Shown here: piece by piece, positions 32,743 through 41,722 of the stretch
How positions within the stretch are numbered: the first letter of the stretch is position 1
Layout: every line of letters starts with the position of its first letter
Source of the DNA: CAVRCA01 sp965218045
Lineage (GTDB): Bacteria > Pseudomonadota > Alphaproteobacteria > Acetobacterales > Acetobacteraceae
Assembly: GCA_965218045.1 (NCBI GenBank)
Contig: CBDCJX010000011.1
Span: 434,001-498,000, forward strand
Length of the DNA: 64,000 nt
Direction of reading: 5' to 3'
Translations under genes and position numbers: made by a program
Notes under the pieces: model-generated
The model's input: the letters and a program-made list of their open reading frames with translations, nothing else
What the model was told of the DNA's origin: nothing
Databases searched by the model: none

Positions 32743-35700
32743 GCCGGCGCCTGTTCGTCGACCTGGGCCGGGATGTCGCCGACGATCCGGTGCAGACCCT
32801 GCAACGGGATGCCAAGCCAGCTCGGTCGGTTCATCGCCTCGTAGCGGACCTCGTAGGCGGCCTTCTCGATGAGGAACAATTCCAGCAAATCGCGCTCCGC
32901 CTCCGCTGAAATCCAGGGGCGTGGCGCCTGCTCGAGCACGCCACGATACGCATCGAGGAACGCGGTACCCGCGTCTTCGCGAAACCGCTCGAGCAAGGCC
33001 GCGCGGCGCTCGAAGGTTTGCGCCGAGGTCGCCGTCCGTCCCGGCGCCGCGGCGGCGGCGGCGTAGTCGAACGATCGCAGCAACCCCGCTACGTCGCGCA
33101 TCGGCGATCCCTTCATGCGTCGTTGCTCCATCGGTCGCGCCGGCTCGCCCTCGAAGTCGATGATGAAGGCATCGCCCTGCACCACGAGGACCTGACCGAG
33201 ATGGAAATCCCCGTGCACGCGCGTCCGCGTCACCCCGGCGCCGCGCGCGGCGAGATGATGCACCCGTTGCTTGATCTCCTGCTCCCGCTCGAGCACCGCA
33301 TTGGCAAGCACGCCGGTCTGCTCATCCGGCCACTCGCGCATCCCGCGCAACAACGCGAACGCGCCGTCGATCTGCTCGATCACCCCGTCGACCCAGGATT
33401 CGAGGATGGCTTCGTCGACCGGCTCCGGCGTGAAATCGGGGTCGTCGGTCGGCCGCGAAAGCACCTCGTGCAGCTCGGCGAGCCGACGCCCGACCGCGCT
33501 GGCGAAGGTTGCATAGGCGGCGAACGCCTCCGCGCCGGTGTTCTCCTCCTGGTTGGTGACCGCCAGTTCCTCCGCCTCGCGATGGAGGAAGTCGAGGGTC
33601 CAGGTCCAGCCATCGCCCTGGTTGCGAACGAAACCTTGCACCAGGCCGAACGTGTTCGGCGTGCCGTCGCCGTCGACGCGGACCAGCTCGCCGAATAACG
33701 GCGCACTGTTGGCGTAACCCTGCTCGGTAAGGTAGCGGGTCATCTCGCCCTCGGGATGCACCCCGGCGAGCACGCGGCGGACGATTTTCAGGACCAACGC
33801 ATCGCCGATTACCAGCGAGCTGTTCGACTGCTCGGCCGAGAGGCGCCTGATCTCGGCATCCGGCGCCAGCTCCAACCCTTCCATGCGCGAGGTCGCAACG
33901 AACCTGATCTCGCCGGCCTCGATCGGCAACCGTAGTTGCCGCCGCAATCCGGCGACGATGCCGCGCGCCAGTGAATCGAGCGCGAAGGCGTCGGTGAGAT
34001 AGCCGACCTCGCGACCGCGACGCAGGCGAGACAGCGCGAGCTGCTGCACCAGCGCGCCCGGCTCATCCTCGCGCGCCGCGCCGAGTGGCAGCGCATACCG
34101 CTCGGTGCGCTCGCCGACGCCGACCTCGACCTCGGTGAGCAGCACCGCGTCACCGGCTTCGGGCAGACGCACGGCGTAGGCGATCCGCACGTCGTGCAGC
34201 TTCTCGCCCTTTGCTGCGAACCAACGGCGCTTGGGCAAGTAGGCCGGCAGGATCTCGCGCTCCAGCACCGGGATGCTCGGCTGCGTCAGCAGCTCTTCCA
34301 AATTGCGTCGAACGACCAAGGTGGCGTACTCCGGCATGGGTTCGGGGGCTGGAACGTGCCAGGCCGGCAATTGTGCCTCGGCCGCGAGCAGAAACCAGAA
34401 GAAGCCGTAAGGCGGCAAGGTCAGCAGGTAGGTTAGCTGGCCGACCGGCGGAAACACCGAGCCGCCGACGATGTCGACCGGCACGCGACCACCGAATTGC
34501 GAGAGGTCGAGTTCGACCGCTTGCGCCGAACGCGACAGGTTGCTCACGCACAGGATCGTCTCGTCGCTGCCATCCTCGTTCGGCAGCTCGCGCAAAAAGG
34601 CAAGAACCTTGCGGTTGCCGGGGTAGAGGAAGCGCAGCGCGCCGCGGCCGAACGTGTGGTGGCGCTGACGCACCGCGAGCATCCGCCGCGTCCAGTTCAG
34701 CAGCGAATGCTGGTCGCGCGCCTGCGCCTCGACATTCACCGCCTCGTAGCCGTACATCGCATCCATGATCGGCGGCAGTACCAGCCCGGCGGGATCGGCG
34801 CGGGAGAAGCCGCCGTTGCGATCGGGCGACCACTGCATCGGGGTACGCACCCCGTCGCGGTCGCCGAGATGGATGTTGTCACCCATCCCGAGCTCGTCGC
34901 CGTAATAGATCACCGGCGTGCCGGGCATCGACAGCAGCAGCCCATTCATCAGCTCGATGCGGCGGCGGTCGCGCTGCAACAGCGGCGACAGCCGGCGTCG
35001 GATGCCGAGGTTGAGCCGGGCGCGCCGGTCGGTGGCGTAGGTCTCCCATAGATAGTCGCGCTCGCTGTCGGTCACCATCTCGAGCGTCAGCTCGTCATGG
35101 TTGCGCAGGAAGATCGCCCACTGGCAGTTGGCCGGAATCTCCGGCGTCTGTCGCATGATGTCGGTGATCGGAAACCGATCCTCGCGCGCGATCGCCATGT
35201 ACATGCGCGGCATCAGCGGGAAGTGGAACGACATGTGGCACTCGTCGCCTGCGCCGAAATACTGCTGCGCGTCCTCCGGCCACTGGTTCGCCTCGCACAG
35301 CAGCATGCGACCCGGGGCGTGCGCGTCGAGCTCGGCGCGGATGCGCCGCAGGACCGCATGGGTCTCCGCCAGATTCTCGTTGTTGGTCCCCTCGCGCTCG
35401 ACCAGGTAGGGCACCGCGTCCAGGCGCAATCCGTCCACCCCGAGATCGAGCCAGAAGCGCATCACCGAGAGCACTTCCTGCAACACGCGCGGATTGTCGA
35501 AGTTGAGGTCCGGCTGGTGCGAGTAGAAGCGATGCCAGTAGTACGCCTTCGCCTTGTCGTCCCATGTCCAGTTCGACTTCTCGGTGTCGATGAAGATGAC
35601 CCGGGTGCCGGTGTATTTGTCGTCGGTATCCGACCAGACGTAGAAATCCCGCGCGTGCGAGCCGGCCTTTGCCTCGCGCGCCCGCTGGAACCAGGGATGC

Positions 35701-36080
35701 TGGTCGGAGGTATGGTTCACCACCAGCTCGGTGATCACCTTCAGGCCGCGCGCATGCGCCTCATGGATGAAACGTCGCACGTCGGCCAGTGTGCCGTATT
35801 CCGGATGCACCCCACGGTAATCAGCGATGTCGTAGCCATCGTCGCGGCGCGGGGAAGGGTAGAATGGCAGCAGCCAGACCGCCGTCACCCCGAGCTCGGC
35901 GATGTAGTCGAGCTTCTGCAGCAATCCCTTGAAATCACCCACGCCGTCGTTGTTCGCGTCGAAGAACGACTTGACGTGAAGCTGATAGATCACCGCGTCC
36001 TTGTACCAGAGCGGGTCTGCGATCGGCGGTAGCTTGGGTGCCTTGGCCGCCTTATGCATCTTGTGCATCGCGTGCGTCAT
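32739..36080 (-). CDS. treS: Trehalose synthase fused to maltokinase
   Basis: Encodes 1113 residues from ATG 36080, which overlaps the glgE stop by 4 nt; the longer open frame upstream is not family-like. The N-terminal half (about 20-570) is the TreS GH13 domain that interconverts trehalose and maltose, with D221 (GLRLDAVPYL), E263 (LLCEANQWPED) and D329 (FLRNHDEL) as the catalytic triad. The C-terminal half (about 660-1113) is a maltokinase of the aminoglycoside phosphotransferase-like fold, with the catalytic loop RVHGDFHLGQVLV and metal motif IIDFEGEP. The fused protein converts trehalose to maltose-1-phosphate for GlgE. Such fusions are common in Proteobacteria. Confidence 0.93.
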   Translation of the reverse strand: MTHAMHKMHKAAKAPKLPPIADPLWYKDAVIYQLHVKSFFDANNDGVGDFKGLLQKLDYIAELGVTAVWLLPFYPSPRRDDGYDIADYRGVHPEYGTLADVRRFIHEAHARGLKVITELVVNHTSDQHPWFQRAREAKAGSHARDFYVWSDTDDKYTGTRVIFIDTEKSNWTWDDKAKAYYWHRFYSHQPDLNFDNPRVLQEVLSVMRFWLDLGVDGLRLDAVPYLVEREGTNNENLAETHAVLRRIRAELDAHAPGRMLLCEANQWPEDAQQYFGAGDECHMSFHFPLMPRMYMAIAREDRFPITDIMRQTPEIPANCQWAIFLRNHDELTLEMVTDSERDYLWETYATDRRARLNLGIRRRLSPLLQRDRRRIELMNGLLLSMPGTPVIYYGDELGMGDNIHLGDRDGVRTPMQWSPDRNGGFSRADPAGLVLPPIMDAMYGYEAVNVEAQARDQHSLLNWTRRMLAVRQRHHTFGRGALRFLYPGNRKVLAFLRELPNEDGSDETILCVSNLSRSAQAVELDLSQFGGRVPVDIVGGSVFPPVGQLTYLLTLPPYGFFWFLLAAEAQLPAWHVPAPEPMPEYATLVVRRNLEELLTQPSIPVLEREILPAYLPKRRWFAAKGEKLHDVRIAYAVRLPEAGDAVLLTEVEVGVGERTERYALPLGAAREDEPGALVQQLALSRLRRGREVGYLTDAFALDSLARGIVAGLRRQLRLPIEAGEIRFVATSRMEGLELAPDAEIRRLSAEQSNSSLVIGDALVLKIVRRVLAGVHPEGEMTRYLTEQGYANSAPLFGELVRVDGDGTPNTFGLVQGFVRNQGDGWTWTLDFLHREAEELAVTNQEENTGAEAFAAYATFASAVGRRLAELHEVLSRPTDDPDFTPEPVDEAILESWVDGVIEQIDGAFALLRGMREWPDEQTGVLANAVLEREQEIKQRVHHLAARGAGVTRTRVHGDFHLGQVLVVQGDAFIIDFEGEPARPMEQRRMKGSPMRDVAGLLRSFDYAAAAAAPGRTATSAQTFERRAALLERFREDAGTAFLDAYRGVLEQAPRPWISAEAERDLLELFLIEKAAYEVRYEAMNRPSWLGIPLQGLHRIVGDIPAQVDEQAPA

Positions 36081-39000
36081 CCGACGGGCCGGACGCGCCA
36101 AATCGCGTAGGGCATCGTGGGCTCGAGCCGCAGCCTGCGCCATCCCCCGGTCCACACGGTCCGTGTCCCTTGCAACAAATCCTCCACATCCAAAATTCCT
36201 TGATCGGGGAGCCCCCAATCCCCCAGCGGCACTTCGAGATCGGCCTCTTGCGGATTGCGCGGATCGAGGCTCACCGCGATCAGCAACACGTTCAAGCGAT
36301 CCGGTGTCGCCTTGCTGTAATACAGGATCGCGTCGTTCGTTGCGGTATGGAACGCCACGTTCAAATGCGTCTGCAACGCCGGGTTGGTTTGCCGCAGCCG
36401 GTTTAGGCGGGTGATCTCCGGTACGATGTTGCCCGGACGATCCCAGTCCCAGGCACGAATCTGATACTTCTCCGAGTCGGCGTATTCCTCGCGGCCGGGC
36501 AGGGCGGTCGCTTCGGTGAGCTCGAAACCGCTATACACACCCCACAGGCCCGACAGGGTCGCCGCCAGCGCCGCCCGGATCAGAAAGCCGGGACGCCCTG
36601 AATTCTGCAGGAACGGCGGATTGATGTCCGGCGTGTTGACGAAGAAATGCGGGCGGAAGAAATCGCGCGGCGCCGTCGTCGTGAGTTCGGTGAGGTACTC
36701 GGTGAGCTCGCGCTTGGTGTTGCGCCACGTGAAGTAGGTGTAGGACTGCGAGAAGCCGATCTTGGCCAGCCGATACATCACCTTCGGACGGGTGAACGCT
36801 TCGGCGAGGAAGATGGTATCCGGATAACGCGCGCGCACTTCGCCGATCAGCCACTCCCAGAACGGGAACGGCTTGGTGTGCGGGTTGTCGACGCGGAACA
36901 GGCGCACGCCCTCGCTCGCCCAGAACAGCACGACATCGCACAACGCGACCCACAGATCGGGGATCGCCGCCGGGGCATAGAAGTCGACGTTGACGATGTC
37001 CTCGTATTTCTTCGGCGGGTTCTCCGCGTAACGCAACGAGCCATCGGGACGCCAGGCGAACCAGTCCTTGTGTTGGCGCAGCCAGGGATGATCGGGCGAG
37101 CACTGGATGGCGAAATCGAGCGCCAGCTCCATCCCCTCCCGATCGGCGGCTTCGCGCAACCGTCGAAAATCCTCCAAAGTGCCGAGTTCGGGATGCACGG
37201 CATCATGACCGCCCTCGGTACTGCCGATGGCATAGGGGCTGCCGGGATCGTCGGGCGCCGGGGTCAGCGTGTTGTTGCGGCCCTTGCGATTGACCCGTCC
37301 GATCGGATGGATCGGCGGGAAGTACAGCACGTCGAAGCCCATGTCGCGGATGCGCGGCAGGTGACGGATGACGTCATCGAACGTGCCGTGCCGGCTTGGA
37401 TCGTCGCTCATCGAGCGCGGGAAGATCTCGTACCAGCTCGCGAAGCGCGCGGCGGTGCGCTCCGCCTGGACCTGCAACGGCGGATCGCGTCGCACCTCGA
37501 ACGGACGCGAGTCAGCTTGCTCCATCAACCCGGCGAGCTCGGGTGAGAGCAGGATCGCCTTCTGCTCCTCCTCTGCCATGCCCGCCAGCCGTTGCGCGAG
37601 CGCGGTGAGCGCGTCGGAGCCGGTCGCGGCGGTCGCCGTCTCGGTCACCAGGGCGATGCCCTCGCGCACCTCGAGCCGGGTGTTCACACCTGCCGCGTGC
37701 TTCTTGGCCAGCTCGTCGCGAAAGCTGCCGAACGCATCCCGCCACGCGATCACGGTGTACTCGTACGTGCCGATCTCGGACAGCCCGAAGCGCGCCTGCC
37801 ACCGATCATTGCCGAGCGGATGCATGCGCACCAGCCGCCAGTCCGGCACCTCCCGCATCCGCCACAGCAAGGCCACGCCGATGACATCGTGCCCGTCGGC
37901 GATGATGTCCGCCTCGACGGTGACGGTCTCGCCGACGATCCGCTTGGCGGGAAAGCCGCCATCATCGACACTCGGCGTGATCGCCTCGATGCCGATGCGC
38001 GGCGCCCGCCCGGCGTTGGTCGCGGTCTGCGCCAAGGGCGGGCGCTCGGTCGGCCTGGTCGGCGTCTGCCGGCCACGATATACCACCACCTCGCCGGGTT
38101 CGAGCGTTGCCGAGGCACCTGGCTCGAGCGGCGGCCGGGTGCAGGGCGGCACCGGCTCGAACTCCGCGAATGCGCCGCCGGCGGCCTGCACCAGGCTCGA
38201 CCCGGCGACCACCTGGCGATGCGCGGGATCGACGTTCGCCAGGATCAGCGCGGAGCGATCGCCCTTGTGCGGATGGCGCGTCGTGCCACGCAGCAGCGCG
38301 ACACAAGCCGCGCCGGCGCCGGCCAGCATCACCGGCGTGCCGGGAGCGCCCAGCACCGGCTCGGCTTCACGCGTCCGGTTGGCCGTGGCGATCGTCTCGG
38401 CGAGGTCGAACGGCGCGGCCTCGCGATAGCGGGCGAAATCCTTTGGCGTATCGCCGGAGGGCTGCATCGGATGGGTGGCGGCGAATTCGAAGCCCATCGG
38501 CGCCATCCAGCCAGAGGCCAGGGTCGCCGCGAAGCAGAGATTGCGTTGGTAGGCGGCGCGCACTGTCGCGGGATCATGACAGGAGCCGATCAGGCGCGGT
38601 CCGAACGGTGCTTCCGGCATCGCGATGACCGGTGCGATGCGACACAGCGCGTCGAGTTCGGTCCAGAACCACTCCGAGCGGAAGTCCCACCACGGCAGCG
38701 AGGAGAACACGTAGTCGAACCCCGCCCCCTCCAGCCGGGCGAGGTCCACTCCAGGCGTCCAGGCGAAGAACCGCGCGTCGGGGTCCTGTCGCCGCGTGCC
38801 GTCGATCGCCTGACGCAGCACCGCCGTCGCCAACGCGGCGGGCGAGACGATCCGATAGCCGGCGAAGCCGCAACGCGACCAGTCGACCAGCCGCTCGGTC
38901 CACCAGGCGGCCAGACGCGGAGCGTCGTCGCGGATACGCGCGGCCTCGAAATTGCCGCCGGCGCCGCGCGGATCCAACGCCGCGCCTTCGTCGAGCCCGT

Positions 39001-39361
39001 GGAACAGGTCCGGGTTGGCGGTCGCGAGCACCGATTCCGCGGCAACCTGATCGAGCACCACGTCCAGTAACGGCGCCAATCCATGTGATCGGGCGCTCGC
39101 CGCCATCTTGGCGAGCACGGCGCGCGGGCTGTCGCCGGTGCCGAGGTGACTATTCAGGCGGTCGTAATCGGCCGGCAGAAACATGTCTCCGCTCGCGCCG
39201 GTGGCGAAGGGCGGCGCGATCAGCACATGATCGAATCCGAGCCGGGCGATGCGCTCGAAATGCGCGGACCAGCCGGCGATCGGTCCCGCCAACAATGGGC
39301 TCAGATAGTAGATGCGCGGCGCCGCACACGTGCGCGGGGCGTCGTCCTGCGGTGCCGACAT
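36077..39361 (-). CDS. glgE: Alpha-1,4-glucan:maltose-1-phosphate maltosyltransferase with extra N-terminal amylase-like domain
   Basis: Encodes 1094 residues from ATG 39361; GTG or TTG starts up to 39430 are possible because the ribosome site is weak. The C-terminal ~640 residues (from about 455, RIGIEAITPSVDDGG) are a complete GlgE: nucleophile near D825 in VDNPHTKP and acid/base E 29 residues later in FLAEAF. GlgE uses maltose-1-phosphate to extend alpha-1,4-glucan. The N-terminal ~450 residues form an additional GH13-like barrel (IYYLSPLLAGPIAGW..., FDHVLIAPPF) with no recognisable catalytic carboxylates (GFAGYRIVSP replaces the nucleophile strand). That fused form also occurs in other alphaproteobacteria. 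It is the first gene of the operon. Confidence 0.9.
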   Translation of the reverse strand: MSAPQDDAPRTCAAPRIYYLSPLLAGPIAGWSAHFERIARLGFDHVLIAPPFATGASGDMFLPADYDRLNSHLGTGDSPRAVLAKMAASARSHGLAPLLDVVLDQVAAESVLATANPDLFHGLDEGAALDPRGAGGNFEAARIRDDAPRLAAWWTERLVDWSRCGFAGYRIVSPAALATAVLRQAIDGTRRQDPDARFFAWTPGVDLARLEGAGFDYVFSSLPWWDFRSEWFWTELDALCRIAPVIAMPEAPFGPRLIGSCHDPATVRAAYQRNLCFAATLASGWMAPMGFEFAATHPMQPSGDTPKDFARYREAAPFDLAETIATANRTREAEPVLGAPGTPVMLAGAGAACVALLRGTTRHPHKGDRSALILANVDPAHRQVVAGSSLVQAAGGAFAEFEPVPPCTRPPLEPGASATLEPGEVVVYRGRQTPTRPTERPPLAQTATNAGRAPRIGIEAITPSVDDGGFPAKRIVGETVTVEADIIADGHDVIGVALLWRMREVPDWRLVRMHPLGNDRWQARFGLSEIGTYEYTVIAWRDAFGSFRDELAKKHAAGVNTRLEVREGIALVTETATAATGSDALTALAQRLAGMAEEEQKAILLSPELAGLMEQADSRPFEVRRDPPLQVQAERTAARFASWYEIFPRSMSDDPSRHGTFDDVIRHLPRIRDMGFDVLYFPPIHPIGRVNRKGRNNTLTPAPDDPGSPYAIGSTEGGHDAVHPELGTLEDFRRLREAADREGMELALDFAIQCSPDHPWLRQHKDWFAWRPDGSLRYAENPPKKYEDIVNVDFYAPAAIPDLWVALCDVVLFWASEGVRLFRVDNPHTKPFPFWEWLIGEVRARYPDTIFLAEAFTRPKVMYRLAKIGFSQSYTYFTWRNTKRELTEYLTELTTTAPRDFFRPHFFVNTPDINPPFLQNSGRPGFLIRAALAATLSGLWGVYSGFELTEATALPGREEYADSEKYQIRAWDWDRPGNIVPEITRLNRLRQTNPALQTHLNVAFHTATNDAILYYSKATPDRLNVLLIAVSLDPRNPQEADLEVPLGDWGLPDQGILDVEDLLQGTRTVWTGGWRRLRLEPTMPYAIWRVRPVG

Positions 39362-39420
39362 GTCCTCGGTGCTCGTCAGAGTGTCACGTTCCAATGTTCG
39401 CCCCACGCGCGTGTGAATGA

Positions 39421-39442
39421 CGCCGCGCAACAGCGCGCGGCG
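39421..39442. other. GC hairpin between phyR and glgE
   Basis: CGCCGCGC (39421-39428) and GCGCGGCG (39435-39442) form a perfect 8-bp stem with a 6-nt loop, in the 139-bp gap between the phyR stop and the chosen glgE start. There is no U-tract on either strand, so it is not a classical intrinsic terminator. It could dampen read-through from phyR into the trehalose operon or affect glgE mRNA structure. Confidence 0.4.
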
Positions 39443-39500
39443 AATAAATGGGTTGCGCCGGACCGCGGCGAGCGCTGCCGGTTGGAGACGGGCACCGGGT

Positions 39501-40250
39501 CTAGTCGAGCTGCACGCCGCCAGTCACTGCCTGGTAGGTGGCGACCGCCAAGGTCATCGGCTCGAACGGCTTGGTGATGACGAAAGCGGGCTCGACCTCC
39601 TCGCCAGTCAGCAGACGCTCGGGATACGCGGTGACAAAGATCACCGGCGCGGGATGCCGCCGCAGGATGCGCGAGACCGCCGTCGCGCCATCACCGCCCG
39701 CGCCTAGATTAATGTCGGCGAGGATCAGGCCGGGACGGGTGCGCTGGGCCATCTCCACCGCCTCGCGCTCCGTGTTGGCGACACCCACGACGCGGTGCCC
39801 GCAACTCTGCACCAGCTCCTCGATGTCCATCGCGATGATGGGCTCGTCCTCGATGATGAGGACGTCCGCCGCGGCGGACGCGCGGAGGCTGGCGCGGGCC
39901 GACATCAGCGCCGCATGGGCGGCATCCCGGTCCATCGCCACGATCCGCGCCGCCGCCTCCAGGCTCAGCTCCTCGAGCGAGGTCAGCAGCAGAAGCTGGC
40001 GTTGCTTGCGCGACAAGCCATCTCCGGCCGCGTCCGGCTCGCCCGCCGCCTCGATCTCGCGCGTCACGGCGGCATACAGCGCTCGACGCGCGTCGTCCGA
40101 TTGTAGCTTCTCGGCCAGGATCTTCTTCAAGGCCGCCGCCACCAGCCCGTCACCACGGCTCTGGCTTCCCGTCAGCGCGCGAGCGTAGCGGCGCGCGTAA
40201 GGCAAGGCGTGCGCGAGACTCTCGTTGACGCCCGTGCTCATCGCACTCAT
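39501..40250 (-). CDS. phyR: PhyR general stress response regulator
   Basis: Encodes 249 residues (ATG 40250 with AGAGGG 9 nt upstream; ATG 40241 is an alternative). The N-terminal sigma-like domain (about 10-120: HALPYARRYARALTGSQ, LSRKQRQLLLLTSLEELSLEAAARIVAMD) is joined to a receiver domain (about 127-245) with acidic pocket E134-D135, phosphoacceptor D179 (LILADINLG), T207 and K227 (ITKPFEP). When phosphorylated, PhyR binds the anti-sigma factor NepR and frees EcfG sigma factors. It lies divergent from an ECF sigma gene across only 53 bp and 139 bp upstream of the trehalose/alpha-glucan operon on the same strand, so read-through is possible. Confidence 0.95.
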   Translation of the reverse strand: MSAMSTGVNESLAHALPYARRYARALTGSQSRGDGLVAAALKKILAEKLQSDDARRALYAAVTREIEAAGEPDAAGDGLSRKQRQLLLLTSLEELSLEAAARIVAMDRDAAHAALMSARASLRASAAADVLIIEDEPIIAMDIEELVQSCGHRVVGVANTEREAVEMAQRTRPGLILADINLGAGGDGATAVSRILRRHPAPVIFVTAYPERLLTGEEVEPAFVITKPFEPMTLAVATYQAVTGGVQLD

Positions 40251-40303
40251 TGGTTCGGGCCCTCTTGCACCATTGCGACCAAAGCCGGACTTTCCGGCCT
40301 GTT
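40251..40303. promoter_or_regulatory. 53-bp divergent promoter region of phyR and ECF sigma gene
   Basis: Both start codons face away from this short spacer, so promoters for each must overlap or lie inside the opposite gene. I looked for the EcfG-type pattern GGAAC-N16/17-cGTT in both directions and did not find a convincing copy. The sequence contains a CCGGAC...GTCCGG-like partial palindrome (AAAGCCGGACTTTCCGGC, from about 40281). Confidence 0.4.
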
Positions 40304-40828
40304 ATGGACCGCATTCCCGAAAGTGAGTCGACGGCGCGAACCTCGCTGCTGCGCGAGCAGATCACCCTGCTGTTGCCCGAACTGCGCGGCTTTGCGCGCT
40401 TCCTCGCGCGCGGGCGGGTCGAGGCCGACGATCTCGTCCAGGAGGCGCTGGTCCGGGCGCTGGCGGCACTTCACCAGTTCGCCGTTGGCACCAACTTGCG
40501 CGCCTGGCTGTTCTCGATCCTGCGCAACGCCTACTTCGAACAGAGCCGCCGGCGCCGGACCGAGCAAGCGGCGCTGGAACGGACACCCCTGCCGGAAAGT
40601 TCGCATGTCACCAGCCAGGAGAGCCGAACCGCGCTGACCGAGCTCGAGCGTCACTTGTGGGATCTGCCACCCTTGCTGCGCGAGGCCCTGGTCCTCGTCG
40701 GTGCCAAGGAACTCAGTTACGAGGAGGCGGCGGCGATCGCCGGCGTCCCGGTCGGCACGATGAAGGCGCGCGTGTCGCGGGGGCGAACGCAGATCGCCGC
40801 GCTCGTTGGCCGCGCTGAAGCACCGTGA
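40304..40828 (+). CDS. ECF sigma factor, EcfG-like (first copy)
   Basis: Encodes 174 residues from ATG 40304. Region 2 (about 20-80: LPELRGFARFLARGRVEADDLVQEALVRALAA and NLRAWLFSILRNAYFEQSRRRR) and region 4 (about 110-165: LERHLWDLPPLLREALVLVGAKELSYEEAAAIAGVPVGTMKARVSRGR) are complete. The pattern is that of the alphaproteobacterial EcfG group, which recognises general stress promoters and is held by NepR. Its location next to phyR supports that assignment. The second sigma gene at 41051 suggests redundancy or divided regulons. Confidence 0.88.
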   Translation: MDRIPESESTARTSLLREQITLLLPELRGFARFLARGRVEADDLVQEALVRALAALHQFAVGTNLRAWLFSILRNAYFEQSRRRRTEQAALERTPLPESSHVTSQESRTALTELERHLWDLPPLLREALVLVGAKELSYEEAAAIAGVPVGTMKARVSRGRTQIAALVGRAEAP

Positions 40829-41050
40829 AGGCGATTGGGTGGGCAAAGCACCTCGATCGATTGAAAACCGCGATCATCGGCCGGGCGGGCCGGCGCCCCT
40901 TGTAAGCAAGACGGTTGCTTCCGCAAGAGGCCAGCCGGTTCCCCACCTCCGCTCGCGCATTCGTGAGCCAAACCATGCAACCGATCTTCGCCGAGCTTCA
41001 TTGGTCGGGTAGCTCGTTCGTCATGCGAGCCCCGGCAAGGAGCGGTCCAG
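40829..41050. other. Spacer between two sigma factor genes
   Basis: These 222 bp hold no supported gene. The sequence is somewhat lower in GC than average. It must carry the promoter of the second sigma gene unless both are cotranscribed. The ribosome site AAGGAG lies near 41036, about 10 nt before ATG 41051. No EcfG-type promoter in the forward direction was found by eye. Confidence 0.5.
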
Positions 41051-41629
41051 ATGGCTGAGGCCCCGCGTTTTCACGATCAAGTAATCTCCATCCTGCCAAA
41101 GCTGCGCGTCCAGGCCCTCGCGCTGACGCGTAACCGCGCGGCGGCGGAAGATCTCGTGCAGGACGCCGTTTGCAACGCGTTGTCCGCGCAGGACAGCTTC
41201 ATTCCCGGCACCAATTTCCCCGCCTGGATGCATCGCATTCTGCGCAACCGATTCATCTCGAACTTGCGCAAGCGGCGGGACACCACGGATATCGACGATG
41301 TCCCGTCGTCGGCCTTCGCCACCGACGCGGCGCACGAGGACCGCCTGGCACTGAAGGAGTTGGGGCAAGCGATGACCAAGCTGCCCGCCGACCAACGCGA
41401 GGCGCTCGTGATGGTGGTGGTGCATGGGATGAGCTACGAGGCATTGGCCGAAGCCACTGGCTGCGCCGTTGGAACGGCGAAAAGCCGCGTGTTCCGGGCA
41501 CGTCGGCAGCTCGAAGCCTGGCTGCTGGGCGAGAGCAAGGAGCGGGGTGTTGGTCGCGTGCAGCCGCGTGCCGGCCACCCGATCGCGGACCACAAGATTG
41601 CCGACCGCAAAGAAGCGAGCACAACTTGA
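41051..41629 (+). CDS. ECF sigma factor, EcfG-like (second copy)
   Basis: Encodes 192 residues. Region 2: LPKLRVQALALTRNRAAAEDLVQDAVCNALSAQ and NFPAWMHRILRNRFISNLRKRRD; region 4: LGQAMTKLPADQREALVMVVVHGMSYEALAEATGCAVGTAKSRVFRARRQL. It has an unusual ~25-residue hydrophilic tail after region 4. It differs clearly from the neighbour at 40304, so the two are not a recent duplication. It lies 93 bp upstream of nepR; the usual alphaproteobacterial arrangement has nepR immediately upstream of ecfG, so the order here is reversed. Confidence 0.88.
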   Translation: MAEAPRFHDQVISILPKLRVQALALTRNRAAAEDLVQDAVCNALSAQDSFIPGTNFPAWMHRILRNRFISNLRKRRDTTDIDDVPSSAFATDAAHEDRLALKELGQAMTKLPADQREALVMVVVHGMSYEALAEATGCAVGTAKSRVFRARRQLEAWLLGESKERGVGRVQPRAGHPIADHKIADRKEASTT

Positions 41630-41722
41630 TTTGATCCGTCCCGGTGTGATCCCAACCACCACCGGCTGGTTACCGGCGGATGCGGGATCGGCCGGCCGGC
41701 AGCCGGCCTGGTGTCGTCTCGA

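Noticed and set aside
32739..36080. TreS and maltokinase as two genes joined by an error
   Set aside because: The fusion is a known and common form; one continuous frame of normal length with both active sites is present.
39361..39430. EcfG-type promoter for glgE from GGAAC at 39392-39388 (minus strand)
   Set aside because: No GTT-type -10 element lies 16-17 nt downstream, and the site is only about 27 nt from the start codon.
40930..40950. GGAAC on the minus strand in the spacer between the two sigma genes
   Set aside because: No -10 element at the right distance and no gene starts in that direction nearby.
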